Below are positions 55,399-64,000 of a DNA stretch of 64,000 nt, piece by piece. Positions within the stretch are counted from its first letter, which is position 1. Each line of letters begins with the position of its first letter. Position numbers and translations under genes: made by a program. Under the pieces are notes generated by a model. That model was not told the origin of the DNA and ran no database searches. It was given only the letters and a program-made list of their open reading frames with translations. Where the stretch lies: the NCBI GenBank assembly GCA_015152515.1, contig SUTV01000002.1, positions 1 through 64,000 on the forward strand, in the 5' to 3' direction. Origin of the DNA: Cyanobacteria bacterium SIG29. Its GTDB lineage: Bacteria > Cyanobacteriota > Vampirovibrionia > Gastranaerophilales > Gastranaerophilaceae.

Positions 55399-56466
55399 AT
55401 GGAAAAAAATCATTATCAAGGTTTAATTAATAAATATAGAGAATACTTACCTGTTACAGATAAAACACCTATTATCACATTAAACGAAGGTAATACACCA
55501 TTAATAAAAGCCGATAATTTAGCTAAAAAAATAGGTTTAAAAGGGAATGTTTATTTAAAATACGAAGGAGCTAACCCAACAGGAAGCTTCAAAGATAGAG
55601 GCATGACAATGGCTGTTACTAAAGCCGTTGAAGATGGCGCAAAAGCCATTATTTGTGCTTCTACAGGAAATACATCAGCAGCAGCTGCTGCTTATGGTGC
55701 AAAAGCTGGTGTTAAAGTTTTCGTTTTAATTCCAGATGGCTATATTGCACTAGGAAAACTTTCTCAAGCAATGATGTATGGTGCTGAAATTATCGCAATT
55801 AAAGGAAACTTTGATGAAGCATTAGAAATGGTTATCGAAATTTCTAAAAATTCGCCAATCGCACTAGTTAATTCTGTAAACCCATACAGAATAGAAGGAC
55901 AAAAAACAGGTGCTTTCGAAATTATCGAAGCATTAGGCGATGCTCCAGATTATCACTTTATTCCAGTAGGTAATGCAGGTAATATTACTGCATACTTTAA
56001 AGGCTATGAAGAATTCTTTGCTTTGAAAAAATCAACTCATTTACCAAAAATGATGGGATATGAAGCTGAAGGTGCTGCTGCAATTGTTAAAGGCGAAAGA
56101 ATATTAAAACCTGAAACAATCGCAACCGCAATTAGAATAGGAAATCCTGCAAGTTGGAAAAACGCTGAACGCGCTAGAGATTTATCAAATGGTACAATCG
56201 ACTGTGTAAGCGATGATGAAATTATTGAAGCATATAAATTAATGGCTTCAACTGAAGGTATTTTGGCTGAACCAGGAAGCGCAGCTTCTGTTGCAGGACT
56301 AATAAAAGCACATAAGATGGGACTTGTTAAAGAAGATTCAACTTCTGTTTGTATTTTAACTGGCAATGGTCTAAAAGACCCTGATAGTGCAATAAAATAC
56401 TCTTCTACAGAAGTTAAAAAAACTAACGCAGATCTTCAAGATATTTTAAAAGTAATTAACTTATAA
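55399..56466 (+). CDS. thrC: Threonine synthase
   Basis: A 355-residue PLP-dependent threonine synthase. The PLP lysine is K65 in [10 protein letters not shown]; the phosphate loop is GNAGN. It converts O-phosphohomoserine to threonine. AGGAGG precedes the ATG, 9 bp after hom. It is followed by a strong hairpin that overlaps the next gene's promoter. Confidence 0.96.
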   Translation: MEKNHYQGLINKYREYLPVTDKTPIITLNEGNTPLIKADNLAKKIGLKGNVYLKYEGANPTGSFKDRGMTMAVTKAVEDGAKAIICASTGNTSAAAAAYGAKAGVKVFVLIPDGYIALGKLSQAMMYGAEIIAIKGNFDEALEMVIEISKNSPIALVNSVNPYRIEGQKTGAFEIIEALGDAPDYHFIPVGNAGNITAYFKGYEEFFALKKSTHLPKMMGYEAEGAAAIVKGERILKPETIATAIRIGNPASWKNAERARDLSNGTIDCVSDDEIIEAYKLMASTEGILAEPGSAASVAGLIKAHKMGLVKEDSTSVCILTGNGLKDPDSAIKYSSTEVKKTNADLQDILKVINL

Positions 56467-56468
56467 AA

Positions 56469-56497
56469 TTGCAACGAATTTAATTCTGATATATAAT
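56469..56497 (+). promoter_or_regulatory. Promoter of the 266-residue prepilin gene
   Basis: TTGCAA (56469-56474), 17-base spacer, perfect TATAAT (56492-56497). The start would be near 56504, in the middle of the terminator hairpin at 56495-56522. Confidence 0.7.
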
Positions 56498-56529
56498 CCT
56501 TTTATGGTCACATAAAAGGATTATTTTTT
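56495..56529 (+). terminator. thrC terminator overlapping the prepilin leader
   Basis: AATCCTTTTATG and CATAAAAGGATT form a perfect 12-bp stem with a 4-base loop, followed by ATTTTTT and the next gene's ATG at 56531. The right arm holds AAAAGGA, the only ribosome binding site for that gene. Confidence 0.85.
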
Positions 56530-56530
56530 A

Positions 56531-57331
56531 ATGAGAAGCCCTATAAAAAAAGCTCTAGCTTTTACATTATCTGAAGTACTAATTACTTTGGTTATTATAG
56601 GTGTTCTTGCGGCAATTGTTATTCCTTCATTAAATAACCAAATGCAATGGATGCAATATAGAAGCGGTGTAGTTAAAGCAAAAAGTATTTTAGACCAAGC
56701 TTTACTAAAATATAGCGAAACTAATGGTAATTTAATCGAATGTGGCTATTGGAAAGTAAATCCATATGGTGGCGGTGCTATTTGTGAAGGTTATGATAAA
56801 AAAGGTAATTGTACTGGTTGGATTTTTAAAGAATCTGGCGATAATTTACCATCTGACTACAATGGAAGATTTACAGATTGCCAAGATTTATATAAATCAT
56901 TCAAAAGAAATATGAATGTAATAAAAGACTGTGACTCAAGTGCATATACAGCAGGTTGTATTTCAGAAGATATGGAAGGTCTTGATACAATCTACAAAGG
57001 AAAAAATGAAGATATGGGGGATTATGATGCAAATAAACAAACTGCAGGAATCCCTGAATTTAGGAAAGCAAACATAAGAGCAGGAAAAGCTTTTATTACT
57101 GCAGATGGAATGATATTTATGCCATATGGTTCTTTTTATTGTCCAATTATGCTTGTTGATGTTAACGGACAAAAAGGACCAAATAAATGGGGTCATGATA
57201 TTCATGGTTTCATTGCGAAAATTTCAGATATTAAATCAAATCCTACATTCTTACCATATATTCAATCAACAGCTTATGTTGAAGCTGGCGGTAGGACAAC
57301 TTTCCATGTATTATATAAGAAAACTCACTAA
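56531..57331 (+). CDS. Type IV prepilin-like protein
   Basis: 266 residues. Class III signal MRSPIKKALA^FTLSEVLITLVII with F at +1 and E at +5, but Ala rather than Gly at -1, which prepilin peptidase usually does not favour. The C-terminal globular domain has several cysteines (YWKVNPYGGGAICEG, DCQDLY, DCDSSAYTAGC). It may be a minor pilin or pseudopilin. Its transcript starts in the thrC terminator hairpin. It converges on the Ycf45-like gene. Confidence 0.88.
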   Translation: MRSPIKKALAFTLSEVLITLVIIGVLAAIVIPSLNNQMQWMQYRSGVVKAKSILDQALLKYSETNGNLIECGYWKVNPYGGGAICEGYDKKGNCTGWIFKESGDNLPSDYNGRFTDCQDLYKSFKRNMNVIKDCDSSAYTAGCISEDMEGLDTIYKGKNEDMGDYDANKQTAGIPEFRKANIRAGKAFITADGMIFMPYGSFYCPIMLVDVNGQKGPNKWGHDIHGFIAKISDIKSNPTFLPYIQSTAYVEAGGRTTFHVLYKKTH

Positions 57332-57340
57332 AATTTTATT

Positions 57341-58957
57341 TTAGCCAGCGTGCTTAAAATCGCTTCCACCAACTATTTTCAATCTTCTTTCGTTGCCTTC
57401 GCCAACACTTTCACTTGAAAGATTATGTTGCTCAACAAGTTCATGTTGTAATTTTCTAATTTGTTGATTTTGTGGTTGCAATTCTATATTATCAGCACCT
57501 TCTAAGATTTTTTGAATTGCAGCTTTTGCTTCATCTAATGCTCTTTCCGCATCATCATAATAACCTTGAAGTGTTTCTGAATCTGTTATATGCAACGCTT
57601 CTTTCACAACTTTTTGAACTTGAGACATAGAATTTGAACGTACATAATAAATTGGCAATTTATAATCATTTGCAATGCTCAAAATTTTTGTACCACCTTT
57701 TGCAAATGCTTTATGTACAATCACAATATCAGCATCTTCAATATTTCTTGTAATTTCAGCTTGTAAGTTTAATCTTTCTAAAACTTTATCTAAAACTGTT
57801 CTACTAACAGCATAAATATAGATTTTTTTAAAATCCTTAACCTGTTTAACATATTCTTGTCTTGAAAAACTAAACTTTAACTTTTGGCTTGCTAAACTTT
57901 CTTCTTCTGCAATTTTTACTTTATCTTCAATAACAATATTTTTCTTCTCTTCTTCAACATTAGAAGGCTTATTATCATATACTTGATCAACTTTTCTAAT
58001 TTCAGGTCTAATTGGCCAACCTCTTAAAATATAATCAACTGCTTCTGCTGTATTTTTATAAACAGCTAAAGTATTTCTATCAATAATTTCTATTACTATG
58101 TCAAAAGTAGGTTGTTTTTCTCTTTCAAGAACAGTTTTTTGACTTCCTCTTCTTTTTGCTTCGTCATCACCTAAAGTAACAGAGCTAACGCCACCAACTA
58201 AATCTGACAAAATTGGATTCTTAATTAAATTATCTAAAGTATTACCATGCGCAGTTGCAATAAGCATAACACCACGTTCGGCAATAGTTCTTGCAGCTTG
58301 AGCTTCTTCTTCTGTACCAATTTCATCAACAACAATAACCTCAGGTGTATGATTTTCAACCGCCTCAATCATAATATCTTTTTGATAAATAGGTTGCATT
58401 ACCTGCATTCTTCTTGCTCTACCAATTGCAGGATGAGGAGTATCTCCATCACCAGCAATTTCATTTGATGTATCAACTACAACAACTCTTTTACTTAATT
58501 CATCAGCAACGAGCCTTGAAATTTCTCTTAGTTTTGTGGTTTTACCAACACCAGGACGACCTAAAAATAAAATGCTCTTATTTTGTAAAACAAAATCCTT
58601 AATACAAGCAATCGTACCTGTTACAACACGCCCAATTCTACAAGTTAATCCAACAACTTTTCCCTGTCTATTTCTTATAGCACTTATTCTGTGCAATGTT
58701 CCAGGAATACCCGAACGATTATCATTTGTAAAAGGCTGAATTTTGGCTGTTATGTATTCAATGTCCTCTTCTTCAATATAACCATCACCCAAATACTGAG
58801 TTTTCCCGTCAGAATGACGAACTTCTCCTACTCTTCCTAAATCAAGCACCAGTTCAATGGCATCATCTAAATTGTACGGCTTTAGTGCATCTACAATCTT
58901 CGGCGGAAGAATTTCAATTAACCTTTTTAGGTCATTGTGAAATTGAATCTTATCCAT
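57341..58957 (-). CDS. Ycf45/SpoIIIAA-like ATPase with R3H domain
   Basis: 538 residues. N-terminal region with GYIEEEDIEYI; AAA-type ATPase ~95-320 with Walker A LGRPGVGKTTKLREI, Walker B VIVVDEIGTEEEA and sensor ATAHGNTLDNLIKNP; a second domain ~385-470 (ADIVIVHKAFAKGG); and a C-terminal R3H domain (~500-530; IRKLQHELVEQHNLSSESVG). This is the chloroplast Ycf45/cyanobacterial form. R3H binds single-stranded nucleic acid. The function in bacteria is unsettled. Confidence 0.92.
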   Translation of the reverse strand: MDKIQFHNDLKRLIEILPPKIVDALKPYNLDDAIELVLDLGRVGEVRHSDGKTQYLGDGYIEEEDIEYITAKIQPFTNDNRSGIPGTLHRISAIRNRQGKVVGLTCRIGRVVTGTIACIKDFVLQNKSILFLGRPGVGKTTKLREISRLVADELSKRVVVVDTSNEIAGDGDTPHPAIGRARRMQVMQPIYQKDIMIEAVENHTPEVIVVDEIGTEEEAQAARTIAERGVMLIATAHGNTLDNLIKNPILSDLVGGVSSVTLGDDEAKRRGSQKTVLEREKQPTFDIVIEIIDRNTLAVYKNTAEAVDYILRGWPIRPEIRKVDQVYDNKPSNVEEEKKNIVIEDKVKIAEEESLASQKLKFSFSRQEYVKQVKDFKKIYIYAVSRTVLDKVLERLNLQAEITRNIEDADIVIVHKAFAKGGTKILSIANDYKLPIYYVRSNSMSQVQKVVKEALHITDSETLQGYYDDAERALDEAKAAIQKILEGADNIELQPQNQQIRKLQHELVEQHNLSSESVGEGNERRLKIVGGSDFKHAG

Positions 58958-59263
58958 ATGTCCCTTTCGCTTTATCTACGCGCTCAGGTGTTTTTTACTT
59001 GTACCCAATAAGGACTTCTACCGACTGCCCTTAATCGGGGCTACCTATCTATATTTTTATTATAACACTTTTTTTAAAAGGTTTCAAAGTGTTTTACTAT
59101 ATTTGTAGCAAATAGCCTGTATTGTTAATAAAACAATCGCTTAACATAGCTTAATATTTGAAAAAACCATGTAAATTTCGAAAAATCAAAATACTTTTTA
59201 TAAATACAATTCGGAAAGTAAGTAAAAACAATAATTTAGGAATGTAAGTAAAGGAGAATTACT
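58958..59263 (-). promoter_or_regulatory. Structured leader and promoter of the Ycf45-like gene
   Basis: Minus-strand promoter TTGAAA (59087-59082), 17-base spacer, TATAAT (59064-59059). The ~95-nt leader is G+C-rich. CCGA/TCGG around 59035-59018 and TAAGG/CCTTA around 59032-59008 could form mutually exclusive stems. The motif matches no riboswitch I recognise. 59090-59263 is AT-rich with nothing else recognised except AAAGGAG before the plus-strand gene. Confidence 0.55.
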
Positions 59264-59734
59264 ATGAACATTACTGCTATAGGAATGTCTAATAATGGAG
59301 TAAAAAATTTAGGTAAGGTACAATCAACTCCAGCAAGAACGTCGTTCAAAAATGATTTATTTAATAATTTTGAACTTCCAACTGATGTGATGATTATAAA
59401 AACGCAAGAAACAAACAAGCAAGATACAACTCCTCAAGGTTGGAACGATGTTCGAGAATTCAAACCAGAACCACCAAAAATTAGCTGGGGAAGAGTTTTA
59501 TTTCATCGATTAACAAAAGAACAAATTGAAGAAATTAACACAAACAAAATTTTACCTAAAAACGCAAAATTTGAAGACAACATTGCCGGCGGTGTTAATT
59601 TAACATGGAACCTTTGGGATATTACAGAAGGAACTCACAAATTACCAGCAGGATATGAATTAAAACAAGGTATCTTAGGCTTTACACATGTCGTTAAAGA
59701 AGACGCTAAAGCTTGGTATTTAAAAAAGAACTAA
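59264..59734 (+). CDS. Protein of unknown function, 156 aa
   Basis: No signal peptide or membrane helix. The N-terminus has VQSTPARTSFKND, like the tag in other lineage-specific proteins here. TPQGWNDVREFKP (56-68) nearly repeats TPQGWNDIRMFSP of the GH13 protein (223-235). C-terminus is compact with GYELKQGILGF. RBS AAAGGAG is ideal. A palindromic terminator follows at 59778. Family unknown. Confidence 0.75.
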   Translation: MNITAIGMSNNGVKNLGKVQSTPARTSFKNDLFNNFELPTDVMIIKTQETNKQDTTPQGWNDVREFKPEPPKISWGRVLFHRLTKEQIEEINTNKILPKNAKFEDNIAGGVNLTWNLWDITEGTHKLPAGYELKQGILGFTHVVKEDAKAWYLKKN

Positions 59735-59775
59735 TAAATAATAATTAATTAATCTGAATACGATTTGCTAACATC

Positions 59776-59802
59776 ACAGGAGATTTAAATCTCCTTTTTT
59801 TT
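59776..59802 (+). terminator. Terminator after the 156-residue gene
   Basis: AGGAGATTT and AAATCTCCT form a perfect 9-bp palindrome followed by eight T residues. Confidence 0.88.
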
Positions 59803-59903
59803 ATTTAAATATTAAAAATTATTAATTTCCTTCAAAATAAAGTAATTTTTTCATACTACTTTTTACTTTATATAATAACGGGGAAAAAGAGAGGAATAAT
59901 TAC

Positions 59904-60785
59904 ATGAAGATATCTGAGATATCGCTTGGTGGAGTATTGCAGAAAAAAGTGAATTTGCTATTTTCCAATAAAAAACAAAGCAATCCTAACAATAACAGAA
60001 GAAAAAATCCGGAATTAATTGCCTTTAAAAAGGAGCGAAATGAAGCAATCCAAATGGCAAAAAATTTAGGTTATGAACCTAGTGAAATTTTTGACTTAAT
60101 AGATATTGCAAACGAATTAAACAATATAAAAAAAATACAACAAAATACTAGAATCACTGACGATTGTTTAAAATCAATGATGACAATTTGTAGTGTTCAC
60201 AATTTAAAAGACATTAAAGCCTTAGTCACACACCAAATACTATCAATGTGTGAAGGTCTTGATGAAAATATGATTTTAAATTTTGCAAAAAATAAATCAT
60301 ATGTAAAATTATTTTCAGCACAAGCAAACATTAATTTAAAACAATTAAAAAATGTGTCTTTAAATTCATTTGATTGTGAAACTTATTTGAACAAAGCAAA
60401 AGAAAACTACAAAATCATTAAACATTCATCATCAAAAATGATAAACGATATGTATAATATTGAAGCAAAATTAGAACCAACTTCACCATTATACAAAAAG
60501 TTTATAAACGATTTTATTGAAAATGATATTGGAAAAGAAAGATACAAACAATTAACAAGCAAAGATGAACACGGAAATCCAATGTCAGGACTTAGCAGAT
60601 GTTTAACTCCTTATGAAGCTTTTTCAAGTCTTTTTGGTACAGATATAATTAGTTTCACTGATTGCAAAAACAAAGAAGCATTAAACAACCAAGAAATTGA
60701 ACAAATGATTGATATTATTAATAAAAGCACAGGAAAATATCCGGTAGATTTTGCTTTATCAATTATAAAAGAATATTGTTTCTAA
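59904..60785 (+). CDS. Helical protein of unknown function, 293 aa
   Basis: Mostly alpha-helical and Lys/Asn-rich, without signal peptide or membrane helix. It starts MKISEISLGGVLQKKV. Cysteines at ~78, 91, 111 and 158 do not form a zinc knuckle. No recognisable family. RBS GAGGAATAATTAC is weak but present. It is followed after 1-2 bases by a bidirectional terminator. Not part of an evident operon. Confidence 0.7.
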   Translation: MKISEISLGGVLQKKVNLLFSNKKQSNPNNNRRKNPELIAFKKERNEAIQMAKNLGYEPSEIFDLIDIANELNNIKKIQQNTRITDDCLKSMMTICSVHNLKDIKALVTHQILSMCEGLDENMILNFAKNKSYVKLFSAQANINLKQLKNVSLNSFDCETYLNKAKENYKIIKHSSSKMINDMYNIEAKLEPTSPLYKKFINDFIENDIGKERYKQLTSKDEHGNPMSGLSRCLTPYEAFSSLFGTDIISFTDCKNKEALNNQEIEQMIDIINKSTGKYPVDFALSIIKEYCF

Positions 60786-60816
60786 TAAAAAAAGAGGTCT
60801 TTCGACCTCTTTTTTT
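60786..60816. terminator. Bidirectional terminator between unknown gene and fusA
   Basis: AAAAAAGAGGTC and GACCTCTTTTTT form a 12-bp stem with a 4-base TTTC loop, with A/T runs on both strands. Confidence 0.9.
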
Positions 60817-60830
60817 AAATCTTTTTCTAA

Positions 60831-62915
60831 TTAAGCATTAGCACCTGATTTAGAAATAATTTCTTCTTGAACGTTTGTAGGAACTTGTTCATATTTCAAG
60901 AATTCCATAGAGAATGTACCTCTACCTTGAGTATTTGAACGTAAGTCTGTAGCGTAACCGAACATGTTACCTAATGGAACTGTAGCTCTAACAATTACGT
61001 TACCTGTGTTACCTAAAGGTTCTTGACCTTCGATACGTCCACGACGTCTTGAAATATCACCGATGATAGTACCTGTATATTCATCAGGAATTTCGATTTC
61101 AACTTTCATCATTGGTTCTAAGATGCAAGCTCTAGCTTTTTTACAACCGTCTTTAATAGCCATAGAACCAGCAATTTTGAATGCCATTTCTGAAGAGTCA
61201 ACATCGTGATATGAACCATCATAAAGCTCAACTTTAACGTCTATCATTGGATAACCAGCTAAGATACCGCCTTCAAGAGCTTCTTCCATACCTTTTCTAG
61301 CAGGCTCGATGTATTCTTTCGGAATAGCACCACCAACGATTTTGTTTTCGAATACGAAACCTTCGTTTTCGCCAGCTGGAGAAATTCTGATTTTAACGTG
61401 ACCGTATTGACCTTTACCACCTGATTGACGGATGAATTTAGAGTCTTGATCAGCATTACCAAGAATTGTTTCTCTGTATGCTACTTGTGGTTTACCAACG
61501 TTAGCATCTACTTTGAATTCTCTTAATAAACGGTCTACGATAATATCTAAGTGAAGTTCGCCCATACCAGAAATAATTGTTTGACCTGTTTCTGAATCAG
61601 ATTTAACTCTGAATGATGGATCTTCTTCAGCAAGTTTTTGTAAAGCAATACCCATTTTATCTTGGTCAGCTTTTGTTTTTGGTTCAATAGCAACAGAAAT
61701 AACTGGATCTGGGAATTCCATTTTTTCTAAAATGATTGGATTGTTTTCATCACATAATGAATCACCTGTTGTTGTATCTTTTAAACCAACAGCAGCACAG
61801 ATATCACCAGCATATACTTCTGTAATTTCACTTCTTTGATCAGCATACATTTGAACTAATCTTGAAATACGTTCTTTTTTACCATTTGTAGCATTTAACA
61901 CATAAGAACCAGCTGTTAATTTACCAGAATATACTCTTAAGAATGTTAAACGACCTACATAAGGGTCAGTCATAATTTTGAATGATAAAGCTGAGAATGG
62001 TTCTTTTTCATCAGAATGTCTAGCAACTTTTGTACCATCTTCTAATTCACCTTCGATAGCTTTTACATCTAATGGAGATGGCATAAATGCTACAACGTTA
62101 TCTAATAATAATTGAACACCTTTGTTTTTGAATGCTGTACCACAGCAAACAGGAACGATTTGGTTGTTACATACAGCTTTTCTTAAAACAGCTTTTAATT
62201 CATCTACAGTTGGTTCTTCACCTTCCATAAATTTCATCATTAAATCATCATCAAATTCAGAAATAGCTTCAACTAAAGCAGCTCTGTATTCTTGAGCTTT
62301 ATCCATTAAATCAGCTGGAACATCTTCAACTTTAATATCTGTACCCAAATCGTTAGTATAGATATGAGCTTTCATTTCAAATAAGTCGATTAAACCTGTA
62401 AATTTGTCTTCTGAACCGATTGGTAATTGAATTGGATGAGCATTGGCATTTAATCTATCTCTTAATTGTCCAACAACTCTATAGAAATCAGCACCAGTTC
62501 TATCCATTTTGTTTACGAATACCATTCTTGGTACTTCATATCTATTAGCTTGTCTCCAAACTGTTTCAGATTGAGATTGTACACCACCTACTGCACAGAA
62601 TACAGCAACAACACCGTCTAATACACGTAAAGAACGTTCTACTTCGATTGTGAAGTCAACGTGCCCTGGTGTGTCAATGATGTTGAATTGGTGATTTTTC
62701 CACATAGCTGTTACAGCAGCTGATTGAATTGTGATACCACGTTCTTTTTCTTGTTCCATAAAGTCAGTTACTGAAGCACCATCGTGTGTTTCACCAAGTT
62801 TATGGGTTTTACCTGTGTAGAAAAGAATACGTTCTGTGGTAGTTGTTTTACCTGCGTCGATGTGAGCAGCAATACCAAAGTTTCTTACTCTTTCCAATGG
62901 AGTTTGTCTTGCCAT
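60831..62915 (-). CDS. fusA: Translation elongation factor G
   Basis: A 694-residue EF-G. G domain with AHIDAGKT (17-24), switch [15 protein letters not shown]; domain II, III, IV (loop GGAIPKEYI) and V are complete. It catalyses translocation. Unlike the usual str operon (rpsL-rpsG-fusA-tuf), no ribosomal or tuf genes flank it; a small unknown gene lies upstream on the opposite strand. It ends at a strong terminator. Confidence 0.98.
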   Translation of the reverse strand: MARQTPLERVRNFGIAAHIDAGKTTTTERILFYTGKTHKLGETHDGASVTDFMEQEKERGITIQSAAVTAMWKNHQFNIIDTPGHVDFTIEVERSLRVLDGVVAVFCAVGGVQSQSETVWRQANRYEVPRMVFVNKMDRTGADFYRVVGQLRDRLNANAHPIQLPIGSEDKFTGLIDLFEMKAHIYTNDLGTDIKVEDVPADLMDKAQEYRAALVEAISEFDDDLMMKFMEGEEPTVDELKAVLRKAVCNNQIVPVCCGTAFKNKGVQLLLDNVVAFMPSPLDVKAIEGELEDGTKVARHSDEKEPFSALSFKIMTDPYVGRLTFLRVYSGKLTAGSYVLNATNGKKERISRLVQMYADQRSEITEVYAGDICAAVGLKDTTTGDSLCDENNPIILEKMEFPDPVISVAIEPKTKADQDKMGIALQKLAEEDPSFRVKSDSETGQTIISGMGELHLDIIVDRLLREFKVDANVGKPQVAYRETILGNADQDSKFIRQSGGKGQYGHVKIRISPAGENEGFVFENKIVGGAIPKEYIEPARKGMEEALEGGILAGYPMIDVKVELYDGSYHDVDSSEMAFKIAGSMAIKDGCKKARACILEPMMKVEIEIPDEYTGTIIGDISRRRGRIEGQEPLGNTGNVIVRATVPLGNMFGYATDLRSNTQGRGTFSMEFLKYEQVPTNVQEEIISKSGANA

Positions 62916-63132
62916 TTTGTTTTTCCTTTTATTGTTACTACTTTTATTAAAATTTAACTCAGCTTACGCCATTAGTATAATCTTTACATAAACACAATTT
63001 TTTTTAAAGAACTTGATTATATTTTTGAAATTTTTATGTAAAGAAAAATTAAAATTTACTTTTTTGAACTAAAGTTTTTTGTTTTTTTGACGACAAAACC
63101 CTCATCACAAGATTTGAAAAGGAGAGTTATTC

Positions 63133-63357
63133 ATGTCAAACGAAAGAAGATTAATCTTTAGAAACATTATTGGTGATGCTCAAGCAACTATTAATGCTAT
63201 TCAAAAATATATTACAGAAAATTCTCCAAGCAAAACTATTAATGATGTTGAATGCGAAATTGAAGAAGCACCAGCAGATTCAATCAACAGAGTAATCAAT
63301 GCTGTTGCTTGCGAAGAAACAAACGCTGAAATTCAAGGAATTATTAATAGACTATAG
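63133..63357 (+). CDS. Small acidic protein of unknown function, 74 aa
   Basis: Starts MSNERRLIFRNIIGDA, likely all-helical, with an acidic middle (DVECEIEEAPAD) and two cysteines. No signal peptide. RBS AAAAGGAGAG is strong, so the gene is likely real. It precedes asnS with a hairpin between. Family unknown. Confidence 0.7.
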   Translation: MSNERRLIFRNIIGDAQATINAIQKYITENSPSKTINDVECEIEEAPADSINRVINAVACEETNAEIQGIINRL

Positions 63358-63380
63358 TTTAATTTGAATTAAAAATATGA

Positions 63381-63419
63381 TAAAATTAACCCGCATAGTA
63401 TTTTATGGGGTTAATTTTA
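63381..63419 (+). promoter_or_regulatory. Hairpin directly upstream of asnS
   Basis: TAAAATTAACCC (63381-63392) and GGGTTAATTTTA (63408-63419) form a perfect 12-bp stem with a 15-base loop. It ends two bases before the asnS ATG and holds GGGG, the only SD-like motif. It may end the upstream transcript, regulate asnS, or both. Confidence 0.55.
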
Positions 63420-63421
63420 TT

Positions 63422-64000
63422 ATGAAAAAAATATGGATTCGCGACATTAAAGATTACGAAGACAAAGAAGTAACTCTTCAAGGATGGCTTTATAACAAAC
63501 GTTCTAGTGGAAAACTTCATTTCCTTCAATTACGCGATGGTACTGCAGAAATTCAAGCAGTCGTTTTTAAAGGTAATGTTTCAGAAGAAGTTTTTGAACT
63601 TGCCGATAAAATAACTCAAGAAAGTTCAATTGAAGTTATTGGTACTGTAAAAAAACATGACCGTTCTAAAATTGGTTATGAAATCGACGCAACAAATGTA
63701 AAAATCTTAAGTGTAGCAAATGATTATCCAATCACTCCAAAAGAACACGGTCCACACTTTTTAATGGAACATCGTCATTTATGGCTTCGTTCATTAAAAC
63801 AAAAAGCTATATTAAATATCCGTCACAGAATTATAAAATCAGTTCGTGATTTCTTTGATTCACACGGGTTCACACTTGTTGATGCTCCTATTTTCACACC
63901 AAACGCTTGTGAAGGTTCAACAACTTTATTTGAAACAGATTATTTTGACCAAAAAGCATATTTAAGCCAATCAGGTCAATTATATATGGAAGCAGCAGCT
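63422..64000 (+). CDS. asnS: Asparaginyl-tRNA synthetase, N-terminal part
   Basis: 193 complete codons, running off the window end. The N-terminal OB fold (VTLQGWLYNKRSSGKLHFLQ in parts) binds the anticodon; then the class II motif-1 region ITPKEHGPHFLMEHRHLWLR and the start of the catalytic core (FTPNACEGSTTLF). The HGPHFLMEHRHLWLR stretch is typical of AsnRS rather than AspRS. The ATG follows a hairpin by two bases. Confidence 0.93.
   Translation, partial: MKKIWIRDIKDYEDKEVTLQGWLYNKRSSGKLHFLQLRDGTAEIQAVVFKGNVSEEVFELADKITQESSIEVIGTVKKHDRSKIGYEIDATNVKILSVANDYPITPKEHGPHFLMEHRHLWLRSLKQKAILNIRHRIIKSVRDFFDSHGFTLVDAPIFTPNACEGSTTLFETDYFDQKAYLSQSGQLYMEAAA

Noticed and set aside
58958-59060. Known riboswitch (c-di-GMP, preQ1, glutamine, ZTP)
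   Set aside because: The conserved core motifs of these classes were not found.

Overview
The window is AT-rich, densely coded bacterial chromosome. I found no rRNA, tRNA, CRISPR array, transposase or phage genes. The gene content suggests an uncultured Gram-negative-like bacterium with type IV pilus machinery and a cyanobacterial flavour: a Ycf45-type ATPase with an R3H domain, GAF/GGDEF and hybrid kinase signalling, type IV prepilins, and many lineage-specific proteins with short N-terminal tags such as SPAVFFGK and SFKG. My best guess is the non-photosynthetic cyanobacterial sister group (Vampirovibrionia/Melainabacteria, order Gastranaerophilales). This is inferred from gene content and style, not proven by a phylogenetic marker.

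Layout. 434-3343: a tiny zinc-ribbon protein overlapping a YhcC-type radical SAM gene, a class II aldolase, and recF. 3344-3916: a hairpin-rich gap with a terminator. 3917-12535 (minus strand): an S10-spc ribosomal protein cluster from rpsJ to rplR that stops there; rpsE, rpmD, rplO and secY do not follow, and three intergenic gaps hold REP-like palindromes. 12761-19661 (minus): a Ski2-like DExH helicase, then a signalling operon of hybrid histidine kinase, receiver protein and divergent PilB-like ATPase. 19790-25719: obgE, a Crp/Fnr regulator with a secreted partner, gatB and a prepilin. 26276-33065: a small unknown gene, a tandem palindrome array, then a minus-strand run of dnaB, a coiled-coil protein, coaD, a GAF-GAF-GGDEF cyclase, a small membrane protein, ribD and an anchored protein. 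33122-38502: mutS, a polytopic glycosyltransferase-like protein and rimO. 38548-44996 (minus): smc-scpA-scpB with a membrane-anchored matrixin-type metalloprotease. 45151-47657: pilT, recO, deoC. 47649-53148 (minus): an unusual four-gene cluster of small membrane protein, GH13 enzyme and two large proteins sharing a module. 53395-56466: a zinc-ribbon protein, a Gly/Ser-repeat peptide, and hom-thrC. 56531-60785: a prepilin, the Ycf45-like ATPase and two unknown proteins. 60831-64000: fusA, a small acidic protein, and asnS running off the end.

How the parts relate. Housekeeping dominates (translation, condensin, replication, mismatch repair and RecFO repair). Around it sit type IV pilus elements (prepilins, PilT, PilB-like ATPase) and signalling proteins. 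The most unusual content is (i) a family of ~90-bp imperfect palindromes, some in tandem at a 98-bp period with an identical 8-bp spacer, that repeatedly start at or 1 bp beyond a stop codon, and (ii) the 47.6-53.1 kb cluster, where a cytoplasmic GH13 enzyme shares its N-terminal tag with a 775-residue membrane protein that in turn shares a module with its 345-residue neighbour.
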